Source of the DNA: Kordia periserrulae
Lineage (GTDB): Bacteria; Bacteroidota; Bacteroidia; Flavobacteriales; Flavobacteriaceae
Assembly (NCBI RefSeq): GCF_003054265.1
Contig: NZ_QBKT01000001.1
Location: 886,823-950,822 of the forward strand
Direction: 5' to 3'
Length of the DNA stretch: 64,000 nt
Shown here one piece after another: positions 36,064 through 46,611 of the stretch (its first letter is position 1; every line of letters starts with the position of its first letter). The notes below the pieces were generated by a model. The model had not been told where the DNA came from. It worked only from the letters and a program-made list of their open reading frames with translations, and ran no database searches. A program made the position numbers and the translations under genes.

Positions 36064-36105
36064 TTCTTTTTAGTAAGAAAATTTACTTTTTATTCGTAGT
36101 TGAAT

Positions 36106-36113
36106 TATATTTG
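36106..36113 (+). promoter_or_regulatory. -7 promoter element of the FRG gene
   Basis: TATATTTG fits TAnnTTTG and lies 58 bp before the FRG-domain ATG, so the inserted gene seems to carry its own promoter. Confidence 0.45.
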
Positions 36114-36170
36114 TTATAAACAAAAAGAATTACAATATTATAATTTAAGTTTTAGCAATAGACTAGAAAT

Positions 36171-36893
36171 ATGGGAACATGGTACGATTTTTTTGAAGAG
36201 ATAAAGAATATTAAAAGTGAGTTTGAAAATCCAGAAACTCTTTGGTATCGTGGTCATAGTTCAAGTAGATTTGAACTAAAACCATCTCTTCTAAGATTTA
36301 AAAATGGAGTAGACCGTGAACAATTTTTATTTCAAAGATTTAAAGACTACTCTGCAAAAATTTTTAGAAAAAATGCTACCGATTGGGAAACTTTATTTGA
36401 TATGCAACATTATGGAGTACCTACACGCCTTTTAGATTGGAGTGAATCACCTGGCGTATCTATTTTCTTTGCTGTTTCCAATCAATTTCATCATGATGAA
36501 GATGGATGTTTTTATATTTTAGACCCTATTGCCTTGAATAGTAAAAGTGGACAATCTAATATTAAAATACTTTCGGACGATAAAGATTTTAAGTATCAAT
36601 CAATATATTGGGAAAAGAAACCTTTCAGCGCTGCTACGCCTATTGCTATTGGACCTCATTTCAGAAATGACAGAATATATGCACAAAAAGGAAGGTTTAC
36701 TATACATGGTGAGGTTAATGATCCTTTAGATATTCAATGTCCAGATGTAGTTAGAAAAATTATTATCCCAAAGGAAATTAAAGGAAGTTTGAATGAGTTT
36801 TTACAAATATCAAATATTAATGCTTTGACTATTTTCCCTGACATGCATGGAATAGCTGAGTACATCAAGCTAATTTCTGACCTTGAATATTAA
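36171..36893 (+). CDS. FRG domain-containing protein
   Basis: This 240-residue protein is almost entirely an FRG domain: an LWYRGHSS motif (the FRG/YRG signature, residues 23-30) is followed by the hallmark MQHYGVPTRLLDWSESPGVSIFFAVS near residue 80. The biochemical activity of FRG proteins is unsettled; they are frequent in accessory and defence gene neighbourhoods. The gene is richer in A and T than its neighbours, has its own promoter, and is bracketed by the intact thioesterase and decayed copies of both neighbours. It therefore looks acquired. An anti-phage role is a guess. Confidence 0.88.
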   Translation: MGTWYDFFEEIKNIKSEFENPETLWYRGHSSSRFELKPSLLRFKNGVDREQFLFQRFKDYSAKIFRKNATDWETLFDMQHYGVPTRLLDWSESPGVSIFFAVSNQFHHDEDGCFYILDPIALNSKSGQSNIKILSDDKDFKYQSIYWEKKPFSAATPIAIGPHFRNDRIYAQKGRFTIHGEVNDPLDIQCPDVVRKIIIPKEIKGSLNEFLQISNINALTIFPDMHGIAEYIKLISDLEY

Positions 36894-36962
36894 GCTTCTT
36901 ATATTTTCACTTGATAAATTAATTTATCTAAAAATGATTATAATTAATAGGTTTAATTAAAA

Positions 36963-37018
36963 GATGTTCGAAGGTCAATTATTGAAAGCCCCACAATTTT
37001 TCTAATAATACTACCTGC
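36963..37018 (+). pseudogene. Decayed copy of the AAA ATPase gene start
   Basis: From ATGTTCGAAGG to about 37018 the sequence aligns with the first 18 codons of the AAA gene at 37130 (ATGTTAGAAAG...), with roughly three in four bases the same and a 3-base insertion. The reading frame ends after 13 codons. It is a fragment, not a gene. Confidence 0.55.
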
Positions 37019-37025
37019 CCCCATA

Positions 37026-37099
37026 AGCAAAGGAAAAATTACCGTAACAGGAAAGGTTAAATTCTAATCGCACTCAGTGAAGACATTGGATATCAATAA
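37026..37099 (+). pseudogene. Decayed copy of the thioesterase gene end
   Basis: The first 45 bases match 35864-35908 of the thioesterase gene with a few changes, and the last 32 (37068-37099) match 35997-36028 with two. About 90 bases between these blocks are deleted. The copy ends at the duplicated stop codon, 30 bp before the AAA gene. Confidence 0.85.
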
Positions 37100-37129
37100 A
37101 AATGCTATCTTCAACAAAAAAAGAAACGA

Positions 37130-38422
37130 ATGTTAGAAAGTTTATTAGAAGCACTCCAATTTTCTCCCAATAATATTCCGCTCAAACTTCAAATTGCCAA
37201 ACTCTATATGCAACAAGGAAGTTTCGCCGAAGCGGAACAACAATTGATTGAAATCATCGATTTAGACAACCATCATGTAGAAGCCAAATACGAACTGGCA
37301 AACTGCTTTTACAAACAGCAAAAATTAACCGCCGCAGAAGTATTGCTTGAAGAAATCATCAAAAAGAAAACCGATAAAAAGTACTTGGAATTGCTGTGTT
37401 ATTGTCAAATCAACCAAGAAAATTACAGCGATGCGCAAGAAACCTATAAAGAATTGTTGGAACTTGATTCCAGCTACGAAAACGAGGATTTTGACAATGT
37501 ATTAAAAGTAAATACAACTCGTGAACCTGATTTTATCGACGAAGACGGTTTGTCGTTCCTCAAAAAACCAACGACCAATTTTGCCAGTATTGGCGGCATG
37601 GAAGACATCAAAAAGGAAATCGATTTAAAAATCATCAAACCTTTAGAACACCGCGATTTGTACAAAGCGTACGGCAAAAAAATTGGTGGTGGCATTCTTT
37701 TGTACGGTCCGCCAGGTTGCGGAAAAACACACATTGCACGTGCCACAGCAGGCGAAATCAACGCGAATTTTATCAGTGTTGGTATCAACGATATTTTGGA
37801 CATGTGGATTGGAAACTCGGAGAAAAACCTGCACGAAATCTTTGAAACAGCTCGAAACAATACACCGTGTGTCATTTTTATTGATGAAATAGATGCGCTT
37901 GGCGCGAATCGGAATGATGTCAATAAAACTTCGGGAAGAAGCGTTATCAATCAGTTTTTAGCAGAATTGGACGGAATTGACGCAGATAACGATGGAATCT
38001 TAGTGTTAGGCGCAACCAACGCGCCGTGGCATTTGGATCCTGCATTTCGCCGTCCAGGACGTTTTGACAGAATCATCTTTGTATCGCCTCCCGATGTGGA
38101 AGCCAAAGCAGCTATTTTTAACATTCATCTTCAAGAAAAACCGACGGAAACCATCGATTATATGGCGTTGGCAAAAGCTGCCAAAGAATTTTCAGGAGCC
38201 GATATTCAAGCAGCCATTGATGTGGCGGTGGAAACCAAATTAGAAGCTTCTTTCAAAGATGGCATTCCAAAACCACTCAGTACCAAAGATATTTTAAAAG
38301 CCATCAAAAAGATAAAACCGAGTACCAAAGAATGGTTTATTTCCTCAAAAAATTATGCCTTGTATGCCAATGACAGCGGATTGTACGATGATATTTTAGC
38401 GTATTTAAACATAAAAAAATGA
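37130..38422 (+). CDS. TPR-AAA+ ATPase
   Basis: This 430-residue protein has N-terminal TPR repeats (about residues 15-125) and one classic AAA domain. Walker A is GPPGCGKT at 193-200, Walker B CVIFIDEID at 247-255, and the arginine fingers are in FRRPGRFDR (307-314). The AAA part is of the Cdc48/FtsH/spastin class; there is no protease domain. It is likely a remodelling ATPase that recognises partners by its TPRs. Its stop overlaps the next gene's start, a TPR membrane protein, so the pair probably works together. Function is unknown. Confidence 0.88.
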   Translation: MLESLLEALQFSPNNIPLKLQIAKLYMQQGSFAEAEQQLIEIIDLDNHHVEAKYELANCFYKQQKLTAAEVLLEEIIKKKTDKKYLELLCYCQINQENYSDAQETYKELLELDSSYENEDFDNVLKVNTTREPDFIDEDGLSFLKKPTTNFASIGGMEDIKKEIDLKIIKPLEHRDLYKAYGKKIGGGILLYGPPGCGKTHIARATAGEINANFISVGINDILDMWIGNSEKNLHEIFETARNNTPCVIFIDEIDALGANRNDVNKTSGRSVINQFLAELDGIDADNDGILVLGATNAPWHLDPAFRRPGRFDRIIFVSPPDVEAKAAIFNIHLQEKPTETIDYMALAKAAKEFSGADIQAAIDVAVETKLEASFKDGIPKPLSTKDILKAIKKIKPSTKEWFISSKNYALYANDSGLYDDILAYLNIKK

Positions 38423-39648
38423 TGGAGTCAAAAAATCATCTACGCGGTGTACAACTGTTCGAATTGGGACGTTTTCAAGAAGCCATAACTTACTTGAGTG
38501 AAGCTGTTGCGGAAAGTGTGTACAACTATCCAAGCAAATACTATTTGGCGTTGAGCTATTTTAATGTGAGCGATTATACCAAATCTTCTCAAATTATTGA
38601 CGAATTGCTCAGCGAAACACCTAATGAAGGCAATTTATTCTTTCTAAAAGCACAAATAGCTTCTCGATTGGACAAACTCCAAGACGCTATTGCGTTGGTG
38701 AATAAAAGTATTGAACTCGATCCGTATCAAGCTGATTATTTTGGGTTTAAAGGTGCGTTGTTGATGGATAAAAAGAAATTTGAAGAAGCCTTATATTTTG
38801 TGAACGAAGGATTGCAACTCGATCCGAAAAATGCGGCTTGTTTAAACATTCGTGCGCGACTACTAACGAAATTAAATCGTAAAGAAGAAGCCAATCAAAC
38901 CGTAGAACATATTTTATTTGACAATGCGGAGGATGATTACGCTCATGCCAACGTTGGTTGGGTTTCATTGGAAAATGGCGATACTAAAAAAGCCTTACAT
39001 CATTTCAAACAAGCACTACAACTCAATCCGAACATGCAATACGCACGCGAAGGTATGGCAACCGCGATTAAATCGAAAAATGTATTGTACAAATGGTATC
39101 TTCAATATGCCTTTTGGATGAGCAAACAATCCTCGCGCAATCAATGGATTTTTATCATCGGATTGTATGTGGCGTATCGTTTGGGCGTAAAAGTGTTAGA
39201 AGCATCCGACTTGACCTTTTTAGTCATTCCGCTTATCATTGTATATTTAGTTTTCGTACTCGGCGGCTGGATTATGGAATCATTATCCAACACTATTTTA
39301 TTGGGCGATTCGTACGGAAAATATCTATTAACCGACAATGAAAAATACAGTGGTTACGCATTTGGCGGATTGACCTTAGCGGGAATTGTAGGTGTCATTT
39401 TGTTCTTCGCACTCCACAATCCGTTGTATATGCTTTGGGGATTTACCTGTTTTTGTGCATTATTGCCGTTGCCAGGTTCCTTTTTGCGAAACTCCAAAAA
39501 CGGACGAATGATTGGACTTTTCTACGGAATTACCATGTTGTGCGTCGGTTTCTTAGGAATGCTGTTTACCACAGACATCATGCTCGTTGGCGGCATTGTG
39601 TTGGGAATGATGGTGATTTACACGTGGGTTTTTAATTTTATTTCGTAG
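38419..39648 (+). CDS. TPR membrane protein partnered with the AAA ATPase
   Basis: This 409-residue protein begins with five or so TPR repeats (residues 5-210, each with the W/Y-A-L-G-F-A-Y-P spacing) and ends in a membrane domain with six or seven hydrophobic helices (about 240-409). The TPR part should face the cytoplasm. Two adjacent ATGs (38419 and 38422) are possible starts. It overlaps the AAA gene by four bases. The two could form a membrane-anchored ATPase system; this is inferred from coupling only. It converges on the gene at 39638 with an 11-bp overlap of the 3' ends. Confidence 0.78.
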   Translation: MMESKNHLRGVQLFELGRFQEAITYLSEAVAESVYNYPSKYYLALSYFNVSDYTKSSQIIDELLSETPNEGNLFFLKAQIASRLDKLQDAIALVNKSIELDPYQADYFGFKGALLMDKKKFEEALYFVNEGLQLDPKNAACLNIRARLLTKLNRKEEANQTVEHILFDNAEDDYAHANVGWVSLENGDTKKALHHFKQALQLNPNMQYAREGMATAIKSKNVLYKWYLQYAFWMSKQSSRNQWIFIIGLYVAYRLGVKVLEASDLTFLVIPLIIVYLVFVLGGWIMESLSNTILLGDSYGKYLLTDNEKYSGYAFGGLTLAGIVGVILFFALHNPLYMLWGFTCFCALLPLPGSFLRNSKNGRMIGLFYGITMLCVGFLGMLFTTDIMLVGGIVLGMMVIYTWVFNFIS

Positions 39649-40567
39649 GCTTATCTAGAATAATATATAATTCGCGCTGTATTTCTTTGCCATAAATTGC
39701 AGTAGCGAAGTCAGATTCAAAATAATAAACCTCCTTATTTTCCAAGAGAGTTTCAGCCGTTTTTTGTAATTGTTTAAAAGACATTTCTTTACCATTTAAA
39801 ACCACCAACGGATCATTGGTTTTCGCATAGTGACCTATACCTCCCATAATTAGCATTGATTCAGTCGCTTTTACGGTAAAATTCGTTGAAATTTCTTCAC
39901 GATTCAACACATAATTTTCAGTATCAAACAACTTAAACTGTTTTCTTTTCTTAAAGTTTACTTCATCATACGATATTCTAATCACGTTGGCATCATCTAG
40001 CAACGCTGTTGGAATTTTCATAGAAAAAGCACCCCTTTCTGAGCTATATACTGTAATTGCTTTTTGAAGTGTTATCAACGTAATTTTAGCATTTTCAATA
40101 GGCGTTTCTTCTTTGTCTGATAACACAGTTCCTGTAAACGTTACAAAACCACTCGGTTTGGTTGCAGGTTTGGATTGCTTTCGCTTAAAGTTTGATTTAG
40201 AAGACAATGTATTGCTATGTTGAACGAATTCTGTCGCTGTTTTCTCCGTTTGCTGTGCTTGTACTGTAGAAACCGCCAATGTAGAAGCCAATAAAATACT
40301 CGCGGCAACATTGGAATACGGTATTTTGAATGTTTTTTGCGCTTCAAACGCTAATAAAGGTGTTTCTAATTGCGTTTTGGTCAAGCGTGCACAAATTTGT
40401 CCTTTTGAGTTTTGGACTTTCTCCGTAATTTCTGCTTGACTCAACTTGGTAAAATCAATGACGTTTTTGGCACAAACATCACAAAAGCTTCCGTGTTCAT
40501 TCGGTGTCATGTTTTCCCACCGTTCACTACACGGTTTGTTGATTTTTAAATACGTATTTTTCATCAT
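39638..40567 (-). CDS. Membrane protein with N-terminal Cys motif and carboxypeptidase-D-like domain
   Basis: This 309-residue protein has an N-terminal cytoplasmic segment with the pattern C-x-x-x-W-x-x-M then C-D-x-C-x-K-x-V-x-D-F-T (Cys13, 29 and 32), which is common in Bacteroidota proteins of unknown role. One transmembrane helix (about 88-108) follows, then a basic linker and a carboxypeptidase regulatory-like beta-sandwich (GTVLSDKEETPIENAKITLI, about 145-225). The C-terminus resembles a TonB-plug-like fragment (LVVLNGKEMSFKQL). A surface or periplasmic role is likely. The start is one of two adjacent ATGs. Confidence 0.65.
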   Translation of the reverse strand: MMKNTYLKINKPCSERWENMTPNEHGSFCDVCAKNVIDFTKLSQAEITEKVQNSKGQICARLTKTQLETPLLAFEAQKTFKIPYSNVAASILLASTLAVSTVQAQQTEKTATEFVQHSNTLSSKSNFKRKQSKPATKPSGFVTFTGTVLSDKEETPIENAKITLITLQKAITVYSSERGAFSMKIPTALLDDANVIRISYDEVNFKKRKQFKLFDTENYVLNREEISTNFTVKATESMLIMGGIGHYAKTNDPLVVLNGKEMSFKQLQKTAETLLENKEVYYFESDFATAIYGKEIQRELYIILDKPTK

Positions 40568-40645
40568 CGGTTTATAATATCTTTTGAAAGTACCTATTTA
40601 TCGCATAAAATCAAAAACTATTAAGAAAGCTTTCACTTTTTTTAA

Positions 40646-41680
<1,035 letters not shown>

Positions 41681-41685
41681 TTTTG

Positions 41686-42090
41686 ATGAAAGCCGCCGTT
41701 TCCATATTTGTTTTTTTGATTGCAGCTGGAATGGCTATAGTATTTATCCTGAGTGTAAAAGAATCAGAAAAAATAACTAAAACTCAGCCGATTTTAATCT
41801 GTGGCTACACATTTTTAGAAGAACATCTTACGGAAGCGCAAAAACAAGGAGAAGCGTTATTTAAAATAAAATGTGCTGCTTGCCATAAATTAGATGCTCA
41901 ATCTACTGGACCGCCATTGCGCTCTGTAAAAGCTCGCTATGAAGAAGAAAAAGAAATCAGTATAGATTCATTCCTAAGTGTAAGGCGCGCATCATTTACG
42001 GAAATTTTTAACTCAAAAGAACGCAAGTGCCTTATTCCACCAGAAATAACCAATGCTGACATTCAAAATATTTTACAATACACACAATAA
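41686..42090 (+). CDS. Single-heme c-type cytochrome
   Basis: This 134-residue protein has an N-terminal hydrophobic anchor (about residues 5-23) and a heme-attachment motif CAACH at 63-67. The expected downstream axial methionine is not clear, as the C-terminal half has no Met after the CxxCH. The ATG at 41686 is preferred to a TTG three bases earlier. It lies directly after hemB, probably in one operon, and would use heme made by the pathway. Electron partners are unknown. Confidence 0.8.
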   Translation: MKAAVSIFVFLIAAGMAIVFILSVKESEKITKTQPILICGYTFLEEHLTEAQKQGEALFKIKCAACHKLDAQSTGPPLRSVKARYEEEKEISIDSFLSVRRASFTEIFNSKERKCLIPPEITNADIQNILQYTQ

Positions 42091-42095
42091 TTTTT

Positions 42096-42602
42096 ATGAA
42101 AATATATACGCTCTTACTTTTTGTTACAACGCTTTCAGTTGCTAACGCACAAGACACACCAATTTCTGCATTTTTAGAGAAATGGGAAAACTCTAAAAAT
42201 TATTTAGTTGAAATAGCAGAATTGATGCCAGAAGACAAATACGATTACAAACCTACGGAGCGTCAAAAAACGTTTCGTGAGCAACTCTTACACATCAAAC
42301 AAAATATGGATTGGTTGAGTAGCACTTATTTTTCCACCGAAAAAAAGAAAACAAAAGAAAAAACACCGAAGACGAAAGCTGATATCATTGCTGCATTAAA
42401 AACTTCTTTTGAGCAAACAGCAACGATTGTAAAAACCGCGAAGGAACGTGATTTAAAAGAAATTGTAGAATTTTTCGCTGGTCCTAAAACCAAATTGCAG
42501 ATTTTAAATCTGTTGCAAGACCATGTTACACATCACAGAGGACAACTCATCGTTTATTTAAACTTAAATGATATCAAGCCACCGAGATATCGTGGTTGGT
42601 AA
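42096..42602 (+). CDS. Exported DinB family protein
   Basis: This 168-residue protein has a signal peptide (ending at ANAQ, about residue 19) and a DinB four-helix bundle. The metal-binding histidines are expected in EQLLHIKQNMDW and in LLQDHVTHHRGQLIVYL, both present. DinB-family proteins include thiol transferases, but most are uncharacterised; export to the periplasm is a less common variant. It follows the cytochrome gene by 5 bp and converges on the T9SS gene at 42666. Confidence 0.82.
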   Translation: MKIYTLLLFVTTLSVANAQDTPISAFLEKWENSKNYLVEIAELMPEDKYDYKPTERQKTFREQLLHIKQNMDWLSSTYFSTEKKKTKEKTPKTKADIIAALKTSFEQTATIVKTAKERDLKEIVEFFAGPKTKLQILNLLQDHVTHHRGQLIVYLNLNDIKPPRYRGW

Positions 42603-42665
42603 TATATCAAAAGAGAGCCTGCGTTGCCACAGACTCCCTTTCTCCATCGTTAAAACTAAAACCAA

Positions 42666-44579
42666 CTATTCTTTTACCAATTGCTTTACGGTAGTTCGGT
42701 TGCCATCTGTGGTAATTTTACAGAAATAAATTCCCGTATTCCACTTTTGAATATTTACGTTATGCACACCGTCTGTAATTGGTGATTTGTGATATGTAAT
42801 ACCACGCACATCTGTAATTTGAACCGATACTGTTTTGAATTCTTCGTAGTCTTCAATTATAATTTCAATATTTGACTTTCCAGGGTTTGGAGACATTCTA
42901 AAACGTATATCATCTCTTATTACTAAAGGCGGTACTGTAAATGGATGCGTTCCTGAAACGGTAGATTCTCCATTATTACAAATGGCTGTTACTGAAAAAC
43001 TATACTCTCCAGGTACTAAATTTGCTGTATAGTTTGTATCCGCAGTATTGTAAGTGTACAATAAAACTCCTGTGTTGCTATAAACCTTAATTTGGTAATA
43101 ATCTACACCTGCTTGCCCATTCCATGAAAAATCTACTGGTCGCGTATTAGATCCAATATTTAAGTCTGTTGCATCTACAGCAAGACCTGTAACTACATCA
43201 ATTCCACATACTTTACACTCTTCTGTACGATACGCAAAACCAATATTTGTGTTGATATTTACATTGCCATCACCATTGGTGTCTGATAAGTTGTCCCATG
43301 GCGCATAAAGCGTTTGGTGTGCTCCTATAGTATTTAGCAATGCTGTTGAACCAGGAAGTCCTAACGCTCCAGAAACCCATTTCCCATATTGTTCCATACA
43401 GCATTCAGGATTTGAATTATTAAACGGCAATACTGCTGATAGTAAGTAAGCACTTCTATGCTCTGAGTCACTAACAAACTTTCCTTTCCCTTTTCCATAA
43501 ATATAACCTTTAGAAATCATAGATACCGTGACAATATGATTTGGTTCCAAAGTAACCGCTCCGATATAATCCATAGAAAAACTTCCTGATTCTGAACCAT
43601 CTTCTTCTTCTTGATAATGTATATCAATTGGCGTTTGAAAAACATTGACAATTTGCGAGCCAACTTGCGTAACGGAAGTACCCCAGTTAATTGGAGCACC
43701 AGTATTTATAGCTACAACAATTCCCACAATGGAAGATGCTAAATCAATTGTATTCATCCAAAATTCAGGATTCCAAGTATCATCTTGTGCTCTTGACAAT
43801 TGAAACTGTCCACCTGCTAGTACCGTAATTTGTGTATCTGTTTGGTATTGATCAACAGCAAATAAAGCAACGTCATCTTCTACAGCGGCAAAACTCGAAT
43901 GCGTTCCCCAACCGCCTGTTGCAGAAGTTGCTACCCATGAATCACCATAATAATTTGCGCGTAAATCTATGGTTTTTCCACAGCCACAATCTTCTGGTAG
44001 CAAACTTCCGTTAGTGCAGATGTAATTAAATGACATACGTGCATAACTATTTGAGGATGTTTCATCACCACTTACCGACTTTTCATATTCATATTCATTG
44101 TTGGTGGTTGGAGAGTTTAACTTTAATCGTTGACTTGTTGCGGCTCCTGCAATAGATTCTGCATACCATGTAGTCAGTCCGCTTTGGTTTTCTGGTGGTG
44201 AAAATTGATTGGAATAATTTGCCGCTACATCATACGAGGAATTTACCGTAAGTACCGCACAATTACAATCGGTATCTCTTGAACCACCGCGCAATTGTTT
44301 TAAAAGTATGGCAACTTTTGGCTGCATTTCTGGTGAAATGTCTTGTGTAGCTAGGAACTCATCTAAAGGAAGTTGATTATCTCTCTTATTTTGCCAATCT
44401 TTTATTTGATTAAATAGTTCTAGCGTGATTTCAATATTATCACCTTCAATTCTTGTGTTTTGCGATTCTTTCACTTCTTGCGCCATTGCTGTATGCGTAG
44501 CAAGGCTAAATGCTAATACAACTAGAAACATCATTAGGCATTTTTGCGCAAATGATTGTTTAAAAATATTGTTTTTCAT
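42666..44579 (-). CDS. T9SS-secreted protein with fibronectin-like domain
   Basis: This 637-residue protein has a signal peptide (ending at TAMAQ) and a C-terminal T9SS sorting domain (about residues 555-637, FRMSPNPGKSNIEI to TTVKQLVKE). Residues 460-550 look like a fibronectin type III domain (VDFSWNGQAGVDYYQIKVY). The large middle part is beta-rich with several cysteines (for example CNCAVLTVN and CCMEQYGKW) and has no family that I recognise. It is most likely a secreted structural, adhesion or toxin-like protein. It is a single gene. Confidence 0.72.
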   Translation of the reverse strand: MKNNIFKQSFAQKCLMMFLVVLAFSLATHTAMAQEVKESQNTRIEGDNIEITLELFNQIKDWQNKRDNQLPLDEFLATQDISPEMQPKVAILLKQLRGGSRDTDCNCAVLTVNSSYDVAANYSNQFSPPENQSGLTTWYAESIAGAATSQRLKLNSPTTNNEYEYEKSVSGDETSSNSYARMSFNYICTNGSLLPEDCGCGKTIDLRANYYGDSWVATSATGGWGTHSSFAAVEDDVALFAVDQYQTDTQITVLAGGQFQLSRAQDDTWNPEFWMNTIDLASSIVGIVVAINTGAPINWGTSVTQVGSQIVNVFQTPIDIHYQEEEDGSESGSFSMDYIGAVTLEPNHIVTVSMISKGYIYGKGKGKFVSDSEHRSAYLLSAVLPFNNSNPECCMEQYGKWVSGALGLPGSTALLNTIGAHQTLYAPWDNLSDTNGDGNVNINTNIGFAYRTEECKVCGIDVVTGLAVDATDLNIGSNTRPVDFSWNGQAGVDYYQIKVYSNTGVLLYTYNTADTNYTANLVPGEYSFSVTAICNNGESTVSGTHPFTVPPLVIRDDIRFRMSPNPGKSNIEIIIEDYEEFKTVSVQITDVRGITYHKSPITDGVHNVNIQKWNTGIYFCKITTDGNRTTVKQLVKE

Positions 44580-44825
44580 AATTTAAATGTTTTATTGTTC
44601 GGAACAAACTTAGTGTGTGAAGTCGCGTAAAAAAAGCATCGTTATTGATGCTTTATAAAGGAATAGCACGTTTTTTATAAAGCGTCAATTCCTTATTCCT
44701 ATCAAAAAAAGCGTTCTGAATCAGAAAAACAGTGAAAAGACAAAAACTTTTCAGATTCCGAAGACATATCTCAAAAATTGAGCAAAATATTAGCTAAATT
44801 CGCCATATACAATTTTTAAATCATC

Positions 44826-45905
44826 ATGACACTATTAGTACTCTACGCAATAATTTCTATTTTCTTTTCTTTTTTATGCTCCATTTTGGAAGCTGTATTG
44901 TTAAGCGTAACACCAACGTTTGTCAATATTAAAAGTAAAGAAGGAAAACCGTATGCCGATAATTTAAAAGCGTTAAAGCAAGATGTAGACAAACCGTTAA
45001 TTGCTATTTTAACACTCAATACCATTGCACATACTGTTGGCGCCATCATGGTAGGAACAGAAGCCAAAAAACTGTATGGTGATGAAGACAGTTACGGTGT
45101 ATTTATCATTTCGGTAATTATGACGATTTTAATTTTGGTGGCTTCTGAAATCATTCCAAAAACGATTGGCGCGATGTACTGGAAACAACTTGCCAATTTT
45201 ACAACCAGAACGTTGGATATTATGGTATTAGTTTTAAAATACACAGGTATATTGTGGGTTTTACAGTTGTTTACCAAAATCATTGGAAGCAAAGGTCATG
45301 GTGCCAGCGTGTTGAGTCGCGAAGATTTTAGCGCGATGACACAAATTGCTACGGACAAAGGTGTTTTTCACGAATCGGAAAGTAAAGTAATTCGAAATTT
45401 GTTAGGCTTTAAAGATATTTTGGTAAAAGATGTCATGACGCCGCGTTCGGTATTAAAAATTGATTCCGCAGAAAAAACCATTCAGCAGTTTTACGATGAA
45501 AATCCCGATTTAAAATTTTCTCGTATTCCAATTCACGGCGCGCAAACCGATGATATTACGGGGTATATTTTGAAAGATAATTTGATGGAAGCTATTATTG
45601 AAGGAAAAGGGCAAGAACCTTTGGCATCTATCAAAAGAGAATTGCTAGTTACAGATAGAAATTTACCAATTCCAGAATTGTTTGAAAAACTCATTGAACA
45701 CCGCGAGCATATTGCGTTGGTTGTAGATGAATATGGATCTGTGAGCGGATTGGTGAGTCAAGAGGATGTCATTGAAACCTTATTAGGTTTGGAAATTATG
45801 GACGAGAGTGACAACGTTGCCGATTTGCAACAATTGGCTCGTAAAAGCTGGGAAAAACGTGCTAAAAAGTTAGGAATTATAGAAAAAAATAACCCAGAAG
45901 AATAA
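44826..45905 (+). CDS. CNNM/HlyC-type transporter (DUF21 plus CBS pair)
   Basis: This 359-residue protein has an N-terminal DUF21 membrane domain with four hydrophobic helices (about residues 1-150) and a cytoplasmic CBS pair (about 195-320, with VMTPRSVLKI and ALVVDEYGSVSGLVSQEDVIE). These proteins are linked to Mg2+ or Co2+ efflux in other bacteria. The C-terminal CorC/HlyC transporter-associated domain is missing or very short, because the protein ends soon after the CBS pair. It is a single gene. Confidence 0.85.
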   Translation: MTLLVLYAIISIFFSFLCSILEAVLLSVTPTFVNIKSKEGKPYADNLKALKQDVDKPLIAILTLNTIAHTVGAIMVGTEAKKLYGDEDSYGVFIISVIMTILILVASEIIPKTIGAMYWKQLANFTTRTLDIMVLVLKYTGILWVLQLFTKIIGSKGHGASVLSREDFSAMTQIATDKGVFHESESKVIRNLLGFKDILVKDVMTPRSVLKIDSAEKTIQQFYDENPDLKFSRIPIHGAQTDDITGYILKDNLMEAIIEGKGQEPLASIKRELLVTDRNLPIPELFEKLIEHREHIALVVDEYGSVSGLVSQEDVIETLLGLEIMDESDNVADLQQLARKSWEKRAKKLGIIEKNNPEE

Positions 45906-46097
45906 ATCGACTGGGCATATTTGTCATTGGTAAATTATACACAAATTACCAACTACTAACAACTTTCATTTTTTTCTCATATAACAGCTACAAACATGTG
46001 GCTCATTGCTGTACAAACGAGAATACGAATGTATAAAAAAAATACGCTTTAACCTTAATTTTATACGCTTTATCGATAAAAAGCTGTTTTAACTTCG

Positions 46098-46583
46098 ATG
46101 AATGTACATACAGCACATATTCAAACTCCCTTAGGAATTGCTAAAGTTGTTTCTGACAATGTAGGAATTCAAGAAATTTCTGTGCTGAATGAAGAATTTG
46201 AAATTGACAATTCGGATGCAATTCCAGTCGTTTTAAAAAATTGTATCGCACAATTAGAAGAATATTTTAATGGAAAACGAACCGAATTCGACGTACCGTT
46301 AGCACCAAAAGGAACCGAATTTCAACAAAAAGTGTGGAGCGAATTACGCAACATTCCCTACGGAAAAACCTGTTCGTATTTAGACCTTTCTAAAAAACTA
46401 GGCGATGTCAAAGCCATTCGTGCGGTTGCTGCTGCTAATGGGAAAAATCCACTGTGGATTGTCATTCCGTGTCATCGAGTCATCGGAAGCGACGGTTCAT
46501 TAACAGGCTATGCGGGCGGATTGTGGCGCAAAAAGTGGTTATTAAATCATGAAAACCCTGTAAAACAGCAGTCGTTGTTTTAA
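46098..46583 (+). CDS. ogt: Methylated-DNA-protein-cysteine methyltransferase
   Basis: This 161-residue protein repairs O6-alkylguanine by transferring the alkyl group to its own cysteine. The acceptor is Cys125 in VIPCHRVIGSDGSL. The N-terminal domain is short, as in Ogt rather than Ada, with no Ada AraC part. The helix-turn-helix and arginine finger region (GDVKAIRAVAAANG) is present. It is probably in one unit with the cyclase gene 28 bp downstream. Confidence 0.93.
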   Translation: MNVHTAHIQTPLGIAKVVSDNVGIQEISVLNEEFEIDNSDAIPVVLKNCIAQLEEYFNGKRTEFDVPLAPKGTEFQQKVWSELRNIPYGKTCSYLDLSKKLGDVKAIRAVAAANGKNPLWIVIPCHRVIGSDGSLTGYAGGLWRKKWLLNHENPVKQQSLF

Positions 46584-46611
46584 CCATTATAAAAACCAAA
46601 AACGTATCACC

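Noticed and set aside
37474..37950. 158-codon frame opposite the AAA ATPase
   Set aside because: Antisense to Walker A and B coding sequence.
42610..42641. Possible terminator between DinB and the T9SS gene
   Set aside because: A 12-bp stem with two mismatches and no clear T run; too weak to list as a feature.
45894..45915. Short CCCAG/CTGGG hairpin at the end of the CNNM gene
   Set aside because: Only 5 bp, no T run.
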